This document shows positions 8,586 through 15,898 of a stretch of 64,000 nt of DNA, piece by piece. How positions within the stretch are numbered: the stretch's first letter is position 1; the number at the start of each line of letters is the position of its first letter. Where the stretch lies: contig JAJCZJ010000084.1 of the NCBI GenBank assembly GCA_029262455.1, positions 1 to 64,000 on the forward strand. Direction: 5' to 3'. The notes below the pieces were generated by a model. It had not been told where the DNA came from and searched no databases. It worked only from the letters and a program-made list of their open reading frames with translations. The position numbers and the translations under genes were made by a program. The stretch is from Deltaproteobacteria bacterium. GTDB lineage: Bacteria > Desulfobacterota > Binatia > HRBIN30 > CADEER01.

Positions 8586-9776
8586 ATGTTCGAACAGCTA
8601 GAAGCACTCCCCGACGATCCAATTCTCAGCTTGATCAAGCTCTTTCGCGAGGACCTCTCGACGAAGAAGGTCGATCTCGGAGCGGGCGTTTACCAGAACG
8701 AGGCTGGTCAAACCGAAGTTTTGCCTAGTGTGAAGCGGGCCGAGGCCAAGATTCTCGAGGAGCAGACGACCAAGACCTATGAAGGCCTGGCCGGCAGTGC
8801 GGACTACAACACAGCGATGCAGCGGCTCGTCTTTGGCGACGATCACGCGGCCCTGCGCGATGGCCGGGTGGCCACGGTTCAGACTACGGGCGGTTCCGGT
8901 GGGTTACACGTCGCTGCTCGGGTTCTGGCGGGTGCAAGTCCCGGGGCAAAGGTTTGGTTGAGCGAGCCGACGTGGCCGAATCACGGCCCGTTGCTAGCGA
9001 GCGCGGGCATCGAGTTTGCGAGCTACCCCTACTTGAATCTGGCGACGCAGCAGATTGACTTTGACGCGATGCTCGGCGCACTGGCGGGGGCTCCGGCTGG
9101 CGATGTCGTTTTATTGCACGGCTGTTGCCACAATCCGAGTGGAGCGGATCTGTCGACGGAACAGTGGCGGGCCTTGCTCGAAGTGGTTGAGAGGCGCGGC
9201 TTGGTTCCGTTCATTGACATGGCGTACCAGGGCTTCGCCGAGGGGGTGGCCGAGGACGCGTATGGAGTGAGGCTGTTCGCCGCGAAGTTGCCGGAGGTTG
9301 TGGTCGTCACTTCCTGTTCGAAGAACTTCGGACTGTACCGAGAGCGCGTAGGGACGGCGAACATCGTCGCGGCGTCAACGGCTGCGGCTGTCACGGCGGG
9401 AAGCCACCTGGCGAGCAATACGAGGCGGATTTATTCGATGCCGCCGGCGCATGGCGCGGCGGTGGTTGCGACGATTTTGAATGACGAGCGGTTGCGAGCC
9501 GAGTGGCTGGAAGAGTTGGCGGAGATGCGGACGCGGATCAATGCGCTGCGCCGGGACCTGGCCGCGACTTTGGCAGCCAAGACGGGGAGTAATCGCTTCG
9601 ACTTTGTTGCTGATCAGCGCGGAATGTTTTCATTGCTAGGGCTGAGCCCGGAGCAGGTTGGTCGGCTGCGCGATGAGTTTCACGTGTATATGGTTGGTTC
9701 GAGCCGGACGAACATTGCGGGTGTTCGTGAGGCGAACCTCGACTATCTGAGCGATGCGATTGCGGCAGTGTTGTGA
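8586..9776 (+). CDS. Aspartate/aromatic aminotransferase (class I, PLP)
   Basis: This 396-residue cytosolic enzyme matches the gamma-type aspartate/tyrosine aminotransferases (AspC/TyrB group) along its length. Visible landmarks are the N-terminal VDLGAGVYQNEAG, TTGGSGGLH near residue 100, W-PNH, the CHNPSG motif with Asn183, D211 in the DMAYQGF segment, the PLP-binding Lys246 in SCSKNFGLYRERVG, and the substrate carboxylate-binding Arg in GSSRTNIAG. It would transfer the amino group of glutamate to oxaloacetate or aromatic 2-oxo acids. AspC versus TyrB cannot be decided by eye. It appears monocistronic, followed by a repeat-rich gap. Confidence 0.9.
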   Translation: MFEQLEALPDDPILSLIKLFREDLSTKKVDLGAGVYQNEAGQTEVLPSVKRAEAKILEEQTTKTYEGLAGSADYNTAMQRLVFGDDHAALRDGRVATVQTTGGSGGLHVAARVLAGASPGAKVWLSEPTWPNHGPLLASAGIEFASYPYLNLATQQIDFDAMLGALAGAPAGDVVLLHGCCHNPSGADLSTEQWRALLEVVERRGLVPFIDMAYQGFAEGVAEDAYGVRLFAAKLPEVVVVTSCSKNFGLYRERVGTANIVAASTAAAVTAGSHLASNTRRIYSMPPAHGAAVVATILNDERLRAEWLEELAEMRTRINALRRDLAATLAAKTGSNRFDFVADQRGMFSLLGLSPEQVGRLRDEFHVYMVGSSRTNIAGVREANLDYLSDAIAAVL

Positions 9777-10235
9777 TGGTTTTTATTGGCCACGGATGAC
9801 GGGCAGAGCCCAACAACATCTCAAGAAGGATGTTGGCATTTTGATCCCCTCACCCTTAACCCTCTCCCGGAGGTAGAGGGGAAGGCTCTCGGGTTGTCGG
9901 CTTGGGGTTGCTCGCGTCGCGAGTTCGTTTCACTTTTCCCGTACCCCGTACCCCGTACCCCGTACCCCGTACCCCGTACCCCGAAGGTAGATGGCAAGGC
10001 TCTCGGGTTGTCGGCAAGTACTCGTCTCGCGGTTCGAATTTCGCCGGCGTTCCTATCCCATGGAGGGCGAAGCTCCTGCTGAGCCTGATCGGCGTTTGAA
10101 ATCCGCTGATTCTCGCTGGATGGGAATTGAATCTGCCGTACAATGATCGCGGCGCCCCCTGATGATCGAGATCGAATGGACTGAATCGAAGGAAGCGGAG
10201 CTCGCGCACATGCGCTCGCTTCCGGAGGGATCTCT
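9777..10235. repeat. Repeat-bearing intergenic region with six GTACCCC units
   Basis: No gene is seen. Bases 9820-9982 form one copy of the dispersed repeat: AAGAAGGATGTTGGCATTT, CCCTCACCCTTAACCCTCTCCCGG, a GAGGGGAAGGCTCTCGG segment, then GCTCGCGTCGCGAGTTCG and CACTTTTCCC, ending in six exact head-to-tail GTACCCC heptamers (9941-9982). A partial restart of the unit (GAAGGTAGATGGCAAGGCTCTCGGGTTGTCGGC) follows. The remainder, to 10235, holds a TACAAT box at 10139-10144 without a convincing -35 and the ribosome site of the next gene. Confidence 0.9.
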
Positions 10236-11246
10236 GTGTTGGCTGGCCGGCGGGTTGGGCAACCCTCAATGAAGAAGATTGAATGGGTCGAGCCTGAGGG
10301 GTGTCGACACGAGAGTCGCGAAGCACCGGGTACTCGCGTGTGGCGTGTGATGATGATGACTCTTCGGATTCTGTTCTTGAGCTGCCTTATCTCTGGGATG
10401 TCGGCTCTCCTGATCGGGTGCTTGTTGCAGAACTCGACGTTTGAGACCGGCGCCTTGCAAGGTTTCGGTCTAGCACTCTTGTCTGGGCTGAGTATGGTGA
10501 TTGGCTTTGTGATCCCTCCGGGGGGAAGCGTGGGGCCAGCGAGCGTTACAGTTGATGAACGTGGGATTCGTGCGGGAGACGCGGTTTTCGAGTGGCGCGA
10601 TTGCCTTGGATTCCAGTTTGACGATGAGAAGGGGACTCTGGAGATCTACCGCAAGCAGGGTCCGCTGATGTCGGTGTTCCTTCCTGAAGGGGAAAAGCGG
10701 CAAGAGATCTTGAGTCGGCTTTACCAACACCTCAGCAACCGACGCTTAGATCACGACCCGTTTGCTGGCGGGCGTCGGGACAATTTCCCTTGGTGGTTTG
10801 GGCTGGGGCTGTGCGCGATCGTTACGATCTGTGCACTCGGAGCCGGAGTCCTGGCAGCTCTGTGGCTGCCTTTCACTGCCGAATCGGACACAACCGTGGA
10901 CTTCCTAATTTGGATCGGAGGACCCGCGGCCTTGGGCGGGCTGCTGGTCGGGGAGTTTGTCCGCTATCGCTGGCACTTGACGCCAGGGCTCAGGAAGGTT
11001 TGGGGTTTCGGTGGCGGCATGCTTTGGGTTTTAGTCGCGGGTACCAGCTTCGCCGCGTCCCTGACCTCTACCCGGGGAGATGCTCCGCTCCGTGATCGCG
11101 TTGCTGCCGGGGTGTGTCGCAACGATGGTGATTGGCTGTCTTGTAACCAACCTTGCCGGACACTACGCGGAGCCTTAATGTCCAGGCGTGAGGAGTTGCG
11201 CGAGAAGTTTCGGACTGAGCGGAGTCGGTCCGAGCCGTCTGGCTAG
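10236..11246 (+). CDS. Membrane protein of unknown function
   Basis: The GTG at 10236 is chosen because a GGAGGGA ribosome site ends seven bases before it; ATG 10269 is the alternative. The 336-residue product has two membrane segments around residues 40-85, a cytosolic-looking stretch of about 95 residues (VTVDERGIRAGDAVFEWRDC onward) whose alternating strands ending in a helix recall small PH-like/YcxB-type domains, then three more membrane segments between residues 180 and 275 and a basic tail. I do not recognise a named family. It stands alone between two repeat-rich gaps, with the same high GC as its neighbours. Confidence 0.7.
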   Translation: MLAGRRVGQPSMKKIEWVEPEGCRHESREAPGTRVWRVMMMTLRILFLSCLISGMSALLIGCLLQNSTFETGALQGFGLALLSGLSMVIGFVIPPGGSVGPASVTVDERGIRAGDAVFEWRDCLGFQFDDEKGTLEIYRKQGPLMSVFLPEGEKRQEILSRLYQHLSNRRLDHDPFAGGRRDNFPWWFGLGLCAIVTICALGAGVLAALWLPFTAESDTTVDFLIWIGGPAALGGLLVGEFVRYRWHLTPGLRKVWGFGGGMLWVLVAGTSFAASLTSTRGDAPLRDRVAAGVCRNDGDWLSCNQPCRTLRGALMSRREELREKFRTERSRSEPSG

Positions 11247-11815
11247 GCTCATTTTTGCTCACGGATGAACGCGAAAGGCTGCGCCCGTATGATCTGCGGG
11301 CGAGTTGAGGCACGCCTTGGCCCGTCCTTGGTAAGCGTTGCCGATTAATCGCTCAGCCCTGACATCTAAGTCTCCTTCTCCCTCGGAGGCTGTCGATTTT
11401 CTCGAAATGACGGGCAACGCCCAACAAGATCTCGTCTCCCGCATTGCGCGCGGGAGAGGATTGAAGGTGAGGGTTCGTTCTTGAAGGTGCGCGCGAAAGC
11501 GCTGCGGGACAAGGGCAAGAAGGAAGTTGGCATTTCGATCCCCTCACCCTTAACCCTCTCCCGGAGGTAGAGGGGAAGGCTCTCAGGTCGTCGGCTTGGG
11601 GTTGCTTGCGTCGCGAGTTCGTTTCACTTTTCCCGTACCCCGTACCCCGTACCCCGTACCCCGTACCCCGGAGGTAGAGGGGAAGGCTCTCAGGTTGTCG
11701 GCTTGGGGTTGCTCGCGTCGCGAGTTCGTTTCACTTTTCCCGTACCCCGTACCCCGTACCCCGTACCCCGGAGGTAGAGGGGAAGGCTTTCAGGTTATCC
11801 GCTGTACGCGTGTCG
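11247..11815. repeat. Repeat-rich intergenic region with a duplicated GTACCCC unit
   Basis: No gene is seen. Bases 11465-11590 repeat the left-end element and the 9.8-kb copy. Then a unit of about 100 bases (GAGGTAGAGGGGAAGGCTCTC, GGCTTGGGGTTGC, TCGCGAGTTCGTTTCAC, TTTTCCC, GTACCCC array) occurs twice in tandem: the arrays are five heptamers at 11635-11669 and four at 11742-11769. A third partial restart leads into the end of ispB. The two copies are nearly identical, which implies recent duplication or ongoing homogenisation. Confidence 0.92.
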
Positions 11816-12820
11816 CTAGCCGACGCGCGTAATCAGTTGTTCGATCAGTGCGTGGAGGCTTTCGCGGTAGGGCGACTCGGGCAGGCGGGAGAGGGCGTCG
11901 TGGGCGTGGCGGCTGTGCTCCACTGCTAGACGCTGGCCTTCATCGATGACTTTGGAACGCCGCAATCGTCCGAGGATTGCGCTGACTTCGCCTTCGCTGA
12001 GGTCGGGTTTCGCGAAGAGCTCTGCCATTTCGGCGTCGTCGGCGATGGCGAGGACGATCGGAAGCGACGGGTTGCCTTCGCGTACGTCGAGGCCGACTGG
12101 CTTGCCGAGTTGCTCTTCGTCCGCCGTTACGTCGAGTACGTCGTCGACGATTTGGAATGTTAGTCCGACGTGACGCGCGCAATCGGCGACTGCGTCCACC
12201 AGCTCGGGTGGCGAGGGCTTGGCGAGTGATGCCGAGATGCGTGCTCCCTGCTCGAAGAGGGATGCGGTCTTGCGGTAGACGATCTCGAGATAGTCTTCGA
12301 TCGTTACTGCGGGGTTGTTGCGGAAACGGCTCTGCATGATCTCGCCCTCGGTGAGGGAGACGCAAGCTTCGGCGGCCCAGTTGATTTGTTCGGCGTCGAA
12401 ACGGCCGCAGATCTGGAAGGCGCGCGAGAACAAGAAATCTCCGGCGACCAGAGTGTGGGCGATACCGTACTTGCGGCGCGCCGAGTCGCGGCCACGACGG
12501 ACGTCGTTCTCGTCGATGATGTCGTCGTGCAGCAGACTCGCGGAATGGATGAGCTCGAGGGCGACCGCGACATCGACCGCATCGGCGATGGTCTCTCCGC
12601 CGCAGGCACGGTACGCGAGAAGCGTCACGACAGGGCGTACGCGCTTGCCGCCTGCACCGATCAGGTGATCGGCGATCTCGGTCATGCGCGGCTCGCGCGA
12701 CGCCAGAACCTCGTTGAGCCGGTCCTCGACCGCCTGCAGCTCATCAGCGACGAGCGCAACTGCGGTTGCGGTTGCGGAACTCTCTGGGGACTGCGCGTCC
12801 GTATTCGTCTGAGGTTCCGT
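11816..12820 (-). CDS. ispB: Octaprenyl/polyprenyl diphosphate synthase, apparently starting at ACG
   Basis: The protein matches long-chain trans-polyprenyl diphosphate synthases, which build the side chain of quinones from FPP and IPP. It shows GGKRVRP, the first aspartate-rich motif LLHDDIIDE, a QGE-equivalent SLTEGEIMQ, and the second motif FQIVDDVLD. The first ATG is at 12685 and would give 289 residues beginning only 11 residues before GGKRVRP. The frame upstream encodes a normal N-terminal helix (LVADELQAVEDRLNEVLASREP) and a perfect AGGAGG site at 12827-12832, with ACG at 12818-12820 six bases later. This gives 334 residues, the usual family length. The codon may be a true non-canonical start, or an ATG changed by mutation or sequence error; no ATG, GTG or TTG occurs between. 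Confidence 0.9.
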   Translation of the reverse strand, partial: TEPQTNTDAQSPESSATATAVALVADELQAVEDRLNEVLASREPRMTEIADHLIGAGGKRVRPVVTLLAYRACGGETIADAVDVAVALELIHSASLLHDDIIDENDVRRGRDSARRKYGIAHTLVAGDFLFSRAFQICGRFDAEQINWAAEACVSLTEGEIMQSRFRNNPAVTIEDYLEIVYRKTASLFEQGARISASLAKPSPPELVDAVADCARHVGLTFQIVDDVLDVTADEEQLGKPVGLDVREGNPSLPIVLAIADDAEMAELFAKPDLSEGEVSAILGRLRRSKVIDEGQRLAVEHSRHAHDALSRLPESPYRESLHALIEQLITRVG

Positions 12821-12826
12821 TTGATT

Positions 12827-12832
12827 CCTCCT
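12827..12832 (-). promoter_or_regulatory. Consensus Shine-Dalgarno (AGGAGG) before an ACG codon
   Basis: Read on the minus strand the sequence is AGGAGG, six bases, then ACG in the ispB frame. No ATG, GTG or TTG lies in that frame between this site and the first ATG at 12685, and a TAG stop at 12851-12853 bounds the frame upstream. Confidence 0.7.
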
Positions 12833-12907
12833 GGCCGGAGCGGCGAAGGGCTACACGACCGATGGTAGAATCATGTCAGACGGCGTTCCACTGTCAAGGC
12901 AATGGGG

Positions 12908-13081
12908 CGGGTACAAGTGTGGGTACGGGGTACAGGGTACGGGGTAAAGGGTACGGGGTACAGGGTACGGGGTACGGGGTACGGGGTACAAGTGCGGGGT
13001 ACGGGTGCGTGATCGTGTCAGAACCGTACCCTGTACCCCGTACCCCGCACTTGTACCCTGTACCCTGCAGTTGTGTACCCC
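12908..13081. repeat. Degenerate GTACCCC heptamer array folded as a large inverted repeat
   Basis: The left half consists of GGGGTAC-type units (12908-13006) and the right half of GTACCCC-type units (13024-13081), so the orientation flips in the middle. Two 19-base arms, 12984-13002 and 13040-13058, are exact reverse complements, separated by 37 bases. Variant heptamers (GGGTACA, GGGTAAA) occur among them. The array sits in the divergent gap between ispB (-) and the DUF971 gene (+), which has no other content visible apart from promoters that must lie there. Confidence 0.9.
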
Positions 13082-13129
13082 AACTCACCTCATTGCGTTT
13101 GGCAGGGGTAGCGGTTAGCTTCCGGAAGG

Positions 13130-13444
13130 ATGGCGGCGCCTCCTCCGATTCCGCGTGAAGTTCGACGCCTTGGCGTACATGCTGTGCGAATCGTCTGGCA
13201 AGACGACCATCAGGCGGAGTACGGCAATCGGTATTTGCGCGACAATTGCCCGTGCGCTGAGTGTCGAGAGAATCCGCGCCGGACATTGCCGATCGTCGGA
13301 CAAGAAGAAGAGGTTTATCCGGTGCAGATTGCGGCAGTTGGTCGTTACGCGATTAGTGTTCAGTGGAGTGATGGCCATGACACGGGGATCTACAGCTATA
13401 AAACGCTGCGCGAGATTTGCCCGTGCGCGGCTTGCGTTGGTTAG
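13130..13444 (+). CDS. DUF971 domain protein (gamma-butyrobetaine hydroxylase N-terminal-like)
   Basis: This 104-residue protein is a single DUF971 (PF06155-like) domain: VRIVWQDDHQAEYGNRYLRDNCPCAECR and, at the end, LREICPCAACVG. Two CPCxxC clusters suggest zinc or iron-sulfur binding. It starts with a good ribosome site (GGAAGGATGG context) and ends 39 bases before an Mrp/ApbC Fe-S carrier gene, an association I recall from many bacteria; a role in Fe-S cluster handling is plausible but inferred. The biochemical function of stand-alone DUF971 proteins is not established to my knowledge. Confidence 0.85.
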   Translation: MAAPPPIPREVRRLGVHAVRIVWQDDHQAEYGNRYLRDNCPCAECRENPRRTLPIVGQEEEVYPVQIAAVGRYAISVQWSDGHDTGIYSYKTLREICPCAACVG

Positions 13445-13483
13445 CGGCGGTGACGTTGCAGGTATTCACGAAGGGGCTCGGCA

Positions 13484-14545
13484 ATGGAAGTTAGTCTAGA
13501 ACTGATTCGCGAGCGACTGAGCGAGATCCGACCGGTCGGGCTGCGGCACGACATTGTTCAGGCCGGAATGGTGCGCGACGTGAAGCTGGAGGCGGGCCGG
13601 GTTCGTATTGAAATGTTGCGCGGCCCCTTGCCGGAGCAGGTGTTGGAAGCGACGCTTGCCGACATCCGTCGCGCTGTAGGTGCGTTCGACGGCATCGACC
13701 AAGTCGATATCGAGATCGTCCAGCCTCAGACCGCGGCAACGGAAGAATCCGGCCCTATCCCCGGTGTGGCGGCGATCGTCGCGGTCTCCAGCACCAAGGG
13801 CGGTGTCGGCAAGTCGACGGTCTCAGTCAACCTGGCCTGTGCTCTGTCGCGCGCTGGCCTGCGCGTCGGTCTTCTCGATGCCGATATCTACGGGCCGAGT
13901 GTGCCGACCATGTTGGGGCGGAGCGAACGTCCAGACGTCACCGACGATCGCAAGGTCACCCCGCTGGAGGCACACGGGCTGCGATTCATTTCGATGGGGC
14001 TTTTGTTGGACGACACTTCACCGGTGATTTGGCGTGGACCGCTGGTGACCGGAGTATTGCGGCAATTCCTCAAGGACGTTCATTGGGGCGAGCTCGACGT
14101 TCTGATCGTCGATCTGCCTCCTGGTACCGGAGATGCGCAGCTGACGTTGACGCAACACGTTCCAGTGACTGGCGCCGTGGTTGTCACGACGCCGCAGGAT
14201 GTTGCCTTGATTGACGTCGAGCGTGGCATTGGGATGTTTCGCCAAGTGAACACGCCTGTGATCGGTGTCGTCGAGAACATGAGTGGGTTTACGTGTTCGC
14301 AGTGTGGGCACGAGGATGCGCTCTTCGGCAGTGGCGGAGGCGACTCGCTGGCCGAGCGATTTGGTGTGCCGATGTTGGCGCGTTTGCCGATCGTCGAGGA
14401 TGTACGCCGTGGCGGTGACGAGGGTACTCCGATCGTCATTGGGCAGCCGGAGCATCCGGTCAGCGCGGTGTATGCCGAGTTGGCAGTAAAGGTTCAAGAT
14501 TTTCTCTCCGCGGACCGTGCGCCGGCTCCGAAGATCATTGGTTGA
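13484..14545 (+). CDS. mrp: Mrp/ApbC-family Fe-S cluster carrier ATPase
   Basis: The 353-residue protein has an N-terminal MIP18/DUF59-type domain (residues 1-85) and a deviant Walker A P-loop SSTKGGVGKST at 102-112, with DADIYGPSVP (switch I), VDLPPGTGD (Walker B) and a CxxC pair in FTCSQCG near residue 265 that bridges a [4Fe-4S] cluster between two subunits. It would load clusters onto apoproteins in the cytosol using ATP. It follows the DUF971 gene and precedes a two-cluster ferredoxin gene by 19 bases, so the three probably form one Fe-S-related operon. Confidence 0.93.
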   Translation: MEVSLELIRERLSEIRPVGLRHDIVQAGMVRDVKLEAGRVRIEMLRGPLPEQVLEATLADIRRAVGAFDGIDQVDIEIVQPQTAATEESGPIPGVAAIVAVSSTKGGVGKSTVSVNLACALSRAGLRVGLLDADIYGPSVPTMLGRSERPDVTDDRKVTPLEAHGLRFISMGLLLDDTSPVIWRGPLVTGVLRQFLKDVHWGELDVLIVDLPPGTGDAQLTLTQHVPVTGAVVVTTPQDVALIDVERGIGMFRQVNTPVIGVVENMSGFTCSQCGHEDALFGSGGGDSLAERFGVPMLARLPIVEDVRRGGDEGTPIVIGQPEHPVSAVYAELAVKVQDFLSADRAPAPKIIG

Positions 14546-14564
14546 ACGCCGGGGCTGATTCGCG

Positions 14565-14900
14565 GTGGCGACTCGTATAACCGAAGTTTGCGTCAACTGT
14601 GGTGCTTGCGAGCCGGAATGCCCGAATACCGCGATCTACGAGGGCGGTACGGGTTACCAGCTGGACGAACGAGAGCACCCGCCTCTGATCGAGGGCTTCT
14701 TCTATATCGTCCCGGAGAAATGCACGGAGTGCGTTGGGTTTTACGATCGCGAGCAGTGCGCTTTGGTCTGTCCGGTCGATTGTTGTGTAACCGATCCAGA
14801 TCATGCTGAGGACGAACCGACGCTGGTGGCGCGGGCAAAACATCTGCATCCGAGCGTCGAGTTCAAGGAGCCGATCAGGTCGCGCTATCGCTCGCAGTAG
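14565..14900 (+). CDS. YfhL-type 2[4Fe-4S] ferredoxin
   Basis: The 111-residue product starts at GTG and has two cluster-binding segments: CVNCGACEPECPN near the N-terminus, and CTECVGFYDREQCALVCPVD, in which the second motif has the insert between the second and third Cys typical of YfhL/Alvin ferredoxins. These are low-potential electron carriers. It is directly downstream of the Mrp carrier gene, which may help deliver its clusters. The basic C-terminal 25 residues are not part of the ferredoxin fold. Confidence 0.9.
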   Translation: MATRITEVCVNCGACEPECPNTAIYEGGTGYQLDEREHPPLIEGFFYIVPEKCTECVGFYDREQCALVCPVDCCVTDPDHAEDEPTLVARAKHLHPSVEFKEPIRSRYRSQ

Positions 14901-14985
14901 CGAGTGAATCAACGGCACATTGCGCGGGATTGATACGTTCGGTATAAATTACGGTTTTCGCTACGCGAAGGAATCAAAGCCCCCC

Positions 14986-15723
14986 ATGGAACGATCGCTC
15001 TTCGCTTGCCTGAACCTGGGCCTCATTTTCGGTGCCGCCTACTTCGGAATGAAGTGGTACTTGCGGACGAATCCCGACGTTTCGCAGGTCAATGGCTCGC
15101 GCATGCTCAGCTCGTCCGTGCGCGGCTGGTTTTTTTCCAACCTGGATCCGTTTGACGAGCTGTTCATCCGTTGGGAAATCACGCCGACCGTCATCACCTT
15201 GGCGCAGCTCGTCGGCAGCGTGCTCTGCGCCGTCGCCTATGCCAGCGGATTGATCTACACCGGCGGGTTCTTGGTGTTGGCCAGTGGCACGCTGGATATT
15301 CTCGACGGCCGCCTAGCCCGCCGCACCCGAGGTGGAACGAAATCGGGCGCGTTTCTCGACTCGGTCGTCGATCGCTACAGCGAGTTCATCATGTTTGCCG
15401 GCTTACTGATCTTCTTCGAAGAGGGATGGCCGGTCTGGGCGATTCTGCTCTGCCTACTCGGTGGAATCATGGTGAGCTACACGCGGGCTCGAGCCGAGGG
15501 GCTCGGTCAGGATTGTCGGGTCGGGTTCCTGCAGAGGCCAGAGCGCTTCGTGATTCTCGGCTTCGGCTCCATTTTCTCGTCGGCCCTGAATCATATATGC
15601 GGTTCGGACGACGCGTTGCTCAAGGCGGTGATCCTGATCTTGGCGGTTTTTACGAATCTCACGGCGGTGCAGCGGATCTTGTATGTCTACGGCGCTCTGG
15701 AAAGAGGTGGTGGCGATGCGTGA
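14986..15723 (+). CDS. CDP-alcohol phosphatidyltransferase
   Basis: Starting from ATG 14986 (GAAGGA upstream) the protein has 245 residues with about six membrane helices. The family motif DG-x2-AR-x8-G-x3-D-x3-D is complete in DILDGRLARR...SGAFLDSVVD, which binds CDP-diacylglycerol through metal ions. The product could be phosphatidylglycerophosphate, phosphatidylinositol phosphate or another phospholipid; the sequence does not decide. The neighbours, a tiny membrane protein and an LPG-synthase-like flippase with 4-8 base overlaps, suggest a lipid or lipid-linked modification unit. A longer start at 14920 is less likely. Confidence 0.88.
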   Translation: MERSLFACLNLGLIFGAAYFGMKWYLRTNPDVSQVNGSRMLSSSVRGWFFSNLDPFDELFIRWEITPTVITLAQLVGSVLCAVAYASGLIYTGGFLVLASGTLDILDGRLARRTRGGTKSGAFLDSVVDRYSEFIMFAGLLIFFEEGWPVWAILLCLLGGIMVSYTRARAEGLGQDCRVGFLQRPERFVILGFGSIFSSALNHICGSDDALLKAVILILAVFTNLTAVQRILYVYGALERGGGDA

Positions 15724-15898
15724 GCTAGCGGGCAAGGGCTGGCGCGTGCTCGGCTACTTCGTATGGATGCTCGGAGCCGGCGTGGTTTTGGATAGTGAAG
15801 CCTGTCGAGTCGGTGTATTGGTGATGACGACTGGAGCGGCAATGTTTGGGCTGGGTGTCGTTCAGTCCGTCGTGCGCGCGGAGGAAGTGGAGTCGTGA
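15716..15898 (+). CDS. Small two-helix membrane protein
   Basis: The 60-residue protein begins at ATG 15716 after an AAAGAGGTGG site and overlaps the end of the phosphatidyltransferase by eight bases. It has two hydrophobic stretches (GYFVWMLGAGVVL and VGVLVMTTGAAMFGLGVV). Its stop overlaps the GTG of the next gene (GTGA). I do not recognise the family; its position between two lipid-related membrane protein genes suggests an accessory subunit. Confidence 0.65.
   Translation: MRELAGKGWRVLGYFVWMLGAGVVLDSEACRVGVLVMTTGAAMFGLGVVQSVVRAEEVES

Noticed and set aside
9941-9982. CRISPR-like array of short repeats
   Set aside because: The heptamer units are head-to-tail with no spacers and no cas genes nearby; it is a simple tandem repeat within an intergenic element.
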